Shown here in pieces: positions 59,438 through 64,000 of a DNA stretch of 64,000 nt (the stretch's first letter is position 1; every line of letters begins with the position of its first letter). Location: the NCBI GenBank assembly GCA_009711615.1, contig VENI01000006.1, positions 62,001 to 126,000 of the forward strand, given 5' to 3'. Under the pieces are notes generated by a model. That model did no database searches. It was given only the letters and a program-made list of their open reading frames with translations, and had not been told where the DNA came from. The translations under genes were made by a program, and so were the position numbers. Source of the stretch: Bacillota bacterium. Its GTDB lineage: Bacteria; Bacillota; Desulfotomaculia; Desulfotomaculales; Desulfohalotomaculaceae.

Positions 59438-59605
59438 TAGCGCCTGGGCCAGGCTAGTAAGCCTGGTTGACGAGGAGGAGGTTTATCGAGTTATCGGCGG
59501 ATGCCTCCCGGTGTAATCACCACCGAAAACAATACTACAAAATCACAGGCAACTGTGGTACAAAAGGTATTAGGTGATGTATGCATAACCTAAAGGATAT
59601 ATAAA
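59438..59605 (+). ncRNA. glmS ribozyme (GlcN6P-activated self-cleaving RNA)
   Basis: Core sequences in order: TAGCGCCTGGGCC (cleavage expected between A59439 and G59440), GTTGACGAGGAGGAGGTTTA, TCGGCGGATGCCTCCCGG, TGTAATCACC and CAGGCAACTGTGG. These are the conserved parts of the glmS class. It lies 5' of glmS, about 180 bases from the start codon. Rising glucosamine-6-phosphate would cleave and destabilise the glmS mRNA. Confidence 0.93.
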
Positions 59606-59620
59606 GTGAAAAATGTCACA

Positions 59621-59645
59621 AATGCCGTAGGGATGCCACGGCATT
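59621..59645 (+). other. Hairpin between ribozyme and glmS
   Basis: AATGCCGT, 9-base loop, ACGGCATT, followed by ATTATTGG. Weak terminator-like structure in the glmS 5' region. Confidence 0.4.
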
Positions 59646-59694
59646 ATTATTGGTACAATAATAGTTAATAGCATTATATTGGGACAATAACCAG

Positions 59695-59721
59695 GTAGGG
59701 GGCGGTTTCCACGTCGCCCCG
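59695..59721. repeat. 27-nt hairpin repeat, second copy
   Basis: Begins GTAGGGGGCGG and ends TCGCCCCG. 25 of 27 bases identical to 10604-10630. Confidence 0.65.
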
Positions 59722-59782
59722 CAAAGAGCTTTATGTTGGTCGATTAACTTAATAAGTCCTTGTTTTAAGGGAGGAAACTCAC

Positions 59783-61612
59783 ATGTGCGGTATAGTAGGT
59801 TACGTGGGCGGCAATTCCGCTGCTCCAATTTTAATAGAGGGTTTAAGTAAATTAGAATATAGAGGTTACGATTCTGCAGGTATAGTTGTTTGGGAAGAAA
59901 ACCAGTTAAAACTGGAAAAGAAATTGGGCAGACTTTCAACCCTGCAGGAATCACTACAGGGTATTGAGTTAAATGCCAAAACAGGAATTGGTCACACCCG
60001 CTGGGCCACCCATGGGCGCCCATCTGATGTTAATGCCCACCCACACAGCGATTGCACCGGCCGTTTTGCGGTGGTGCATAACGGTATCATTGAAAACTAT
60101 ATGGAATTAAGAGAGTGGCTGCAAGAACAGGGGCACCGGTTTGTTTCAGAAACAGATACCGAAGTGCTTCCCCACCTGGTGGAACAATATTACCAAGGTG
60201 ATTTAAAGGAAGCAGTATATAAAGTGATAGAGAAGTTGGAAGGTTCCTACGCCATGGTGGTAATCTCCAAAGACGAACCAGGCCGCCTGGTGGCAGCTCG
60301 TCAGGACAGCCCGCTGGTGGTTGGTCTGGGAGAAGGAGAAAACTTCCTGGCTTCAGACATCCCAGCATTGTTAAAACACACCCGCAATACACTGATTATA
60401 GATGATGGGGAAATAGTAGACTTAACAGCAGAGAATGTGGAAATAAGTAACGGTACCGGCAGACCGGTAGAAAAACAGATATTCGAAGTGACGTGGGAAG
60501 AAAGCCAAGCCGAAAAAGGCGGCTATGAGCACTTTATGCTAAAAGAAATCTATGAGCAACCAAGGGCACTGCGAGATACATTAAGCGGCCGTCTGTCACC
60601 GGAAAGTGACCGGGTAGTTTTAAACGAACTAAATCTAGATGAAGAAACAGTTAAAAACATCAACCGCATATATGTAGTGGCCTGCGGTACAGCGTATCAC
60701 GCCGGGTTAGTTGGTAAGAGTGTAATAGAATCACTGGCCAAGATTCCGGTGGAAGTGGATATAGCATCAGAATTCCGCTACCGTAAACCACTGGTGGGGC
60801 CAGATAACCTGGTAATGGTGATCAGCCAGTCCGGAGAAACCGCCGACACCCTGGCAGCACTAAGAGAAGCAAAACGTTTAGGCGCCAAAACAGTGGCAGT
60901 AACAAACGTAGTGGGTAGCTCCGTAAGCCGGGAAGCAGACAATGTTATCTACACCTGGGCCGGCCCAGAAATAGCAGTGGCCTCGACCAAAGCCTACACC
61001 ACCCAACTGTTGTGCATGTATTTGCTGGGAATTTGGTTAGCCCAAGAAAAGGGAGCACTGGAGCAGCAAGAAATTACAGATCTGCTAAAAGAACTGCGTG
61101 AACTGTATGTTAAAGCAGAGGTAATACTGGATAATGATAGCACCATCCAAGAAGCATCCCGGCAGTTTGCCGATAAAGAAAATGCCTTCTTCATCGGCCG
61201 AGGGCTAGATTATGTGGTGGCAGAAGAAGGGTCACTGAAACTAAAAGAAATATCCTACATCCATGCCGAAGCATATGCCGCAGGGGAACTAAAACACGGT
61301 ACTCTGGCACTAATAGAAGAAAACGTGCCGGTAATCGCACTGGCCACCCAGCAGCATCTCTATGAAAAAATGGTAAGTAATATAAAAGAAGTTAATGCTA
61401 GGGATGCGTCAATTCTTGCACTGGCCATGGAAGGGAATAAGGGAATAGAAAAAGTGGCAGACCACACAATCTACATCCCAGCCACCCACCCAATGCTGGC
61501 GCCAATATTAACAGTAATACCACTACAACTACTGGCCTACCACGTAAGCGTGGCCAGAGGTTGTGACGTAGATAAGCCAAGGAATTTAGCTAAAAGTGTA
61601 ACTGTGGAGTAA
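59783..61612 (+). CDS. glmS: Glutamine-fructose-6-phosphate aminotransferase
   Basis: 609 residues. N-terminal glutaminase with Cys2 as nucleophile (MCGIVGYVGG), then two SIS domains with VACGTAYHAG near residue 298 and ISQSGETADT near 345, and the C-terminal DKPRNLAKSVTVE. Makes glucosamine-6-phosphate. Controlled by the ribozyme upstream. AGGGAGG precedes the ATG. Confidence 0.97.
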   Translation: MCGIVGYVGGNSAAPILIEGLSKLEYRGYDSAGIVVWEENQLKLEKKLGRLSTLQESLQGIELNAKTGIGHTRWATHGRPSDVNAHPHSDCTGRFAVVHNGIIENYMELREWLQEQGHRFVSETDTEVLPHLVEQYYQGDLKEAVYKVIEKLEGSYAMVVISKDEPGRLVAARQDSPLVVGLGEGENFLASDIPALLKHTRNTLIIDDGEIVDLTAENVEISNGTGRPVEKQIFEVTWEESQAEKGGYEHFMLKEIYEQPRALRDTLSGRLSPESDRVVLNELNLDEETVKNINRIYVVACGTAYHAGLVGKSVIESLAKIPVEVDIASEFRYRKPLVGPDNLVMVISQSGETADTLAALREAKRLGAKTVAVTNVVGSSVSREADNVIYTWAGPEIAVASTKAYTTQLLCMYLLGIWLAQEKGALEQQEITDLLKELRELYVKAEVILDNDSTIQEASRQFADKENAFFIGRGLDYVVAEEGSLKLKEISYIHAEAYAAGELKHGTLALIEENVPVIALATQQHLYEKMVSNIKEVNARDASILALAMEGNKGIEKVADHTIYIPATHPMLAPILTVIPLQLLAYHVSVARGCDVDKPRNLAKSVTVE

Positions 61613-61624
61613 AAAAAGAGTCGC

Positions 61625-61738
61625 CTGTTGGACTGAATAAAGTTTGAGAATAGCTGAATAAAGTTTGAGAATGAGAATTGAACAAAGTTTGAGAATGGAT
61701 ATTTATGCATTAATTATTGTATTGACGATGTCCAACAG
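61625..61738. mobile_element. Small inverted-repeat element with three internal direct repeats
   Basis: Bounded by CTGTTGGAC (61625-61633) and GTCCAACAG (61730-61738), perfect 9-bp inverted repeats. Inside, TGAATAAAGTTTGAGAAT occurs at 61634-61651 and 61655-61672 and with one change at 61679-61696. Multiple repeats near an end recall termini of IS21-type elements. No transposase is present, so it is a MITE-like remnant or a solo end. Confidence 0.5.
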
Positions 61739-61806
61739 TATAATGTATTGGTGCTTAAAGACATTTGATACTATATAACTTTAACGTCATCTCTCTGGTT
61801 ACTCAG

Positions 61807-61847
61807 AAGCCACTCTTTGGGAATAATCCAAGGAGTGGCTTATTTTT
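61807..61847 (+). terminator. Terminator before the phage remnant
   Basis: AAGCCACTCTTTGG, loop of 7, CCAAGGAGTGGCTT, then ATTTTT. Likely ends transcription from upstream. Confidence 0.8.
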
Positions 61848-61914
61848 AAGTTTCAGTTACTGTCGGTTCTCACAACTTGGGCTAATGGCATCTGAATAGT
61901 GAGGGGGTGCAGTG

Positions 61915-62226
61915 ATGGAGACACTACTTGTAAAGGTCAAAGAAAACTTAATATTAAACCATAATGAGGATGATAACCTGTTGCTTAGCTTCATCGCTGC
62001 TGCCATTGCTTATGCAGAAAGTTATCAACGAAAACCAGATGGGTTCTATTCTGAAAACCCTATGCATCCAACCACAGAACAAGCAGTCATCATGCTATCG
62101 TCCTACTTTTACGAAAGTCGGGATGGTAGCACTGGTGGCTTTTTTGCTGACAATGTAAAAGCCAGTAAGCAAGTGTGGAATGTAGTTAATATGCTCCTAC
62201 AGCTAAATAAGGATGTGGTCATATGA
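61915..62226 (+). CDS. Phage head-tail connector protein (gp6-like)
   Basis: About 103 residues, mainly helical (LLLSFIAAAIAYAESYQ, then TTEQAVIMLSSYFYES). The pattern and length fit gp6-like head-tail connector proteins of tailed phages. The next gene is a head closure protein, the normal phage order. GAGGGGGTG precedes the ATG at 61915; a GTG one codon earlier is possible. No capsid gene is present upstream, so this is a remnant of a prophage. Confidence 0.75.
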   Translation: METLLVKVKENLILNHNEDDNLLLSFIAAAIAYAESYQRKPDGFYSENPMHPTTEQAVIMLSSYFYESRDGSTGGFFADNVKASKQVWNVVNMLLQLNKDVVI

Positions 62227-62582
62227 GCTTTGGAAAGATGAATACTTTTATTGAGATTATTAAAGCTGAGCCCATAAAAGATGCAGAAGGGTTTATTACA
62301 GAGGGAGAGCATATTATCACTTCTATTAGAGCCTATAAAGAGGATCGGCATGGAAGTGAAGCTTGGAAAAATAGAGCTAGCTTCTCCACAGCCACTTCAC
62401 TCTTTCGTTTTAGGAAAATACCAGATATCAATATTACAACAGAGCTGTTTATTGTATGTTCTGATGAAAGATACAACATTTTGAGCGTAGAGGACGTTAA
62501 GGAAAAGGGCATGTATATTGAGGTGTTAGCTGAAAAAGTATCGGGATCAAAGGGTGGAGGCTATGGCAAAGACAACCTTTAA
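62223..62582 (+). CDS. Phage head closure protein
   Basis: 119 residues with the pattern of phage head-tail adaptor/closure proteins: an N-terminal FGKMNTFIEIIKAEPIKDAEGF strand pair, IRAYKEDRHGSEAWKNRASF, and late VCSDERYNILSVEDVKEKGMYIEV. Overlaps the connector gene by 4 bases. The start of the next morphogenesis gene overlaps its end. Confidence 0.75.
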   Translation: MSFGKMNTFIEIIKAEPIKDAEGFITEGEHIITSIRAYKEDRHGSEAWKNRASFSTATSLFRFRKIPDINITTELFIVCSDERYNILSVEDVKEKGMYIEVLAEKVSGSKGGGYGKDNL

Positions 62583-62604
62583 AATGCCGGATGATCTGAA
62601 GTAA
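62563..62604 (+). pseudogene. Truncated start of a phage HK97 gp10-like gene
   Basis: GGTGGAGG then ATG and 13 codons (MAKTTFKMPDDLK), followed by TAA. The peptide looks like the beginning of a gp10-type tail completion protein, the gene expected after head closure. The frame stops where a sequence (AAGATTTGAGAAC) slightly like the internal repeat of the element at 61625 begins, so a deletion or insertion probably cut the prophage here. Confidence 0.5.
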
Positions 62605-62902
62605 GATTTGAGAACATTAACACTGATACGGCATGAAAGGCGAAAACACGCATTTTTAAGCGGTTTTGATTTCGTGTTGGTGTTTGTTTGGTGTTTAAAG
62701 ATAGAATACAAGATTACAAAATACATAACGATAATGAGCAAGACATTATTCAATTTATGAACCTAGGTTTTCAACCTATTTTGTAATTCAAGCCACAGTT
62801 AGGTTTATCACCTTACACTAATGAAAGGTTTTCTCTATTTTTAGTTTGATAATGTGTTATAATATAATTGTCTTTTTTTTACACGGCTAAGGAGGACTTG
62901 GT
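62605..62902. other. Gap after the phage remnant
   Basis: No gene seen. AT-rich with T-rich stretches; TATAAT-like sequences near 62857-62866 may be the promoter of the following HTH gene, which has AAGGAGG before its start. Confidence 0.4.
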
Positions 62903-63106
62903 ATGGTTATAAGCTATGATAAGTTGTGGAAACTCTTGATTGACAAGAAAATGAATAAAACAGAGCTAAAGGAACAGGCTGGGATTACTTACAATATATT
63001 GGCTCGCCTTGGAAAACGCCAACCTGTAAATCTAGAGAGCTTATATAAAATTTGCAAGTGCCTCGACTGCAACATTGGAGATATTATGGAGTTTGAAATA
63101 AAATAA
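62903..63106 (+). CDS. Small HTH regulator (Cro/C1-type)
   Basis: 67 residues, almost entirely one helix-turn-helix domain: WKLLIDKKMNKTELKEQAGI then LARLGKRQPVNLESLYKICKCLDCNIGDIMEFE, typical of the single-domain HTH_26/XRE group. Such proteins are common beside prophages and restriction systems; here it lies before a restriction-type gene and may regulate it. AAGGAGG precedes the ATG. Confidence 0.85.
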   Translation: MVISYDKLWKLLIDKKMNKTELKEQAGITYNILARLGKRQPVNLESLYKICKCLDCNIGDIMEFEIK

Positions 63107-63394
63107 GCGTTTATCGAAAAATAAAAACGGCGTGAAGGGGCTGAGCTAATGGTAAGAGAAATTTATCTTTAAAAAATCAGGTTCTACTAGAATTAGCTTT
63201 TACTGTTGGGAGAATTATGCTTTGTAGAAATATTATTTCAAGGAAAAGCCTTTTTAAAATGGTTTGAGGCTAGAAATATGCTGGTTTTCACAACGCAGTC
63301 AGTCCAAAATACGGATTAATTTGTATGTCTTTCGCTCACTATTTGTTTTAATTCGTGGAGTACAAATTAATAAGTGTGATAAGGAGATAAAATT
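63107..63394. other. Gap between HTH gene and restriction-type gene
   Basis: No gene or RNA recognised. Several short frames broken by stops suggest decayed sequence. Ends in AAGGAGATAAAATT, the ribosome binding site of the next gene. Confidence 0.4.
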
Positions 63395-64000
63395 ATGTCA
63401 GAACAAACAATTCAGGATGATTTATATTCACAACCAATACAAATATTAGATAAATATACATGTCTTAGTTTAGGGGCAACAACTGTCAATGATTTAATAA
63501 AAACTGGAAAACTTAAAAATTTAAAATTAAGTAAGAACTTTGGAAAAAAGCCTGATGTGTTAATTGTTAACAAGAATAAAGAAGTTGTTGTATTTATGGA
63601 GTTTAAAAAACCAGAAGAATTTGATACTGAAACCAAGATACAAAAAGCTATTGACCAAGAAATCCATGTCGCAAAAGAAGTAAATGCAGAGATCTATATT
63701 GTTTCAGATGGGGATACCTTTATTTGGATAAATCCCAAGACTAAAAATAGAATTATAGATGAAAATGGAAATGAAGTAGATGTACAAATAATACCCAAAA
63801 AGGAAACAAAGAAACTAGCTGAATATATTGAAAAGGTTATATTCTCAATAGATGACACGAATGATAGTATTCTTAAGATAGAAGATATTGATCCAACAGA
63901 TTTAGCAAAAAAGAGTGCAGTCATCCTAAAGAAAATGACATTTGCCTCAGCTAAGATGGCATTATATACGTTCGTAGAACTATTCTTATTTAAATATCTT
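63395..64000 (+). CDS. Restriction-type protein with HsdR_N-like nuclease domain (partial)
   Basis: ATG behind AAGGAG; 202 codons to the window end with no stop, so the gene is incomplete here. Residues about 45-110 carry a PD-(D/E)xK-like pattern: KPDVLIVNKNKEVVVFMEFK with the D and E-x-K, then a QKAIDQEIHVAKEVNAEIYIVSDG helix-strand unit, as in N-terminal domains of type I restriction subunits and single-chain restriction-methylation enzymes. A methylase part would be expected beyond the window. AT-rich compared with the biosynthetic genes, as is usual for acquired defence genes. Confidence 0.65.
   Translation, partial: MSEQTIQDDLYSQPIQILDKYTCLSLGATTVNDLIKTGKLKNLKLSKNFGKKPDVLIVNKNKEVVVFMEFKKPEEFDTETKIQKAIDQEIHVAKEVNAEIYIVSDGDTFIWINPKTKNRIIDENGNEVDVQIIPKKETKKLAEYIEKVIFSIDDTNDSILKIEDIDPTDLAKKSAVILKKMTFASAKMALYTFVELFLFKYL

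Overview
The window looks like a chromosome segment of a low-to-moderate GC, spore-former-type Firmicute, most like the Desulfotomaculum/Peptococcaceae group. This rests on Shine-Dalgarno sites of AGGAG/GGGGTG type, frequent GTG and TTG starts, T-box, glmS-ribozyme and ykkC-type leaders, and a type I-B CRISPR system. No 16S or other phylogenetic marker is present, so this is inference.

Layout. (1) 123-2599: a Memo-like/AMMECR1 two-domain protein and its partner radical SAM enzyme. (2) 2617-14746: arginine genes argC-J-B-D, carB, argF, argG and argH on the + strand, with good ArgR boxes before argC and argG, ending in a terminator. No carA is present. (3) 14769-17702 (- strand): an ABC importer (lipoprotein, ATPase, permease) behind a leader with a promoter, repeated motifs and an attenuator-like terminator. 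(4) 17857-20436: a D-2-hydroxyacid dehydrogenase, a bactofilin-like membrane protein and a DUF378 protein. (5) 20479-37483: a CRISPR-Cas island. Two arrays in the same orientation (38 and 60 repeats) flank an operon cas6-cas8b-cas7-cas5-cas3-cas4-cas1-cas2. The island sits between two nearly identical 197-bp direct copies of the 3' part of a lysE-like gene. (6) 37269-42175: LysE exporter with divergent MocR regulator, a ykkC-class riboswitch with a NUDIX gene, small membrane proteins, and glycerate kinase. (7) 42307-55924: a branched-chain amino acid operon ilvD-ilvB-ilvN-ilvC-ilvB2-leuA-leuC-leuD-leuB-cimA behind two consecutive T-boxes, the first reading AUC (Ile), the second CUC (Leu), each with its own promoter. 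(8) 56038-61612: cdaA-ybbR-glmM, then glmS behind a glmS ribozyme. (9) 61625-64000: a decayed accessory zone with a small inverted-repeat element, two phage head-tail genes, a truncated third one, an HTH regulator, and the start of a restriction-type protein that runs off the window.

The most notable find lies between array 1 and cas6. A two-repeat mini-array of degenerate CRISPR repeats surrounds an 18-nt pseudo-spacer. It has its own promoter and terminator. The pseudo-spacer matches 15 of 18 bases at the predicted start of cas operon transcription, in the geometry expected for a type I protospacer; two of the three mismatches fall at positions 6 and 18, which do not pair in type I guides. 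This is the architecture of a CreR-type RNA by which Cascade represses its own operon.

Other strong observations are a shared stem-loop in both CRISPR leaders with pairing-preserving changes, spacer pairs that differ mainly at third codon positions (homologous targets in diverged phages), and several dispersed repeat families that supply the 3' ends of arginine and leucine genes.
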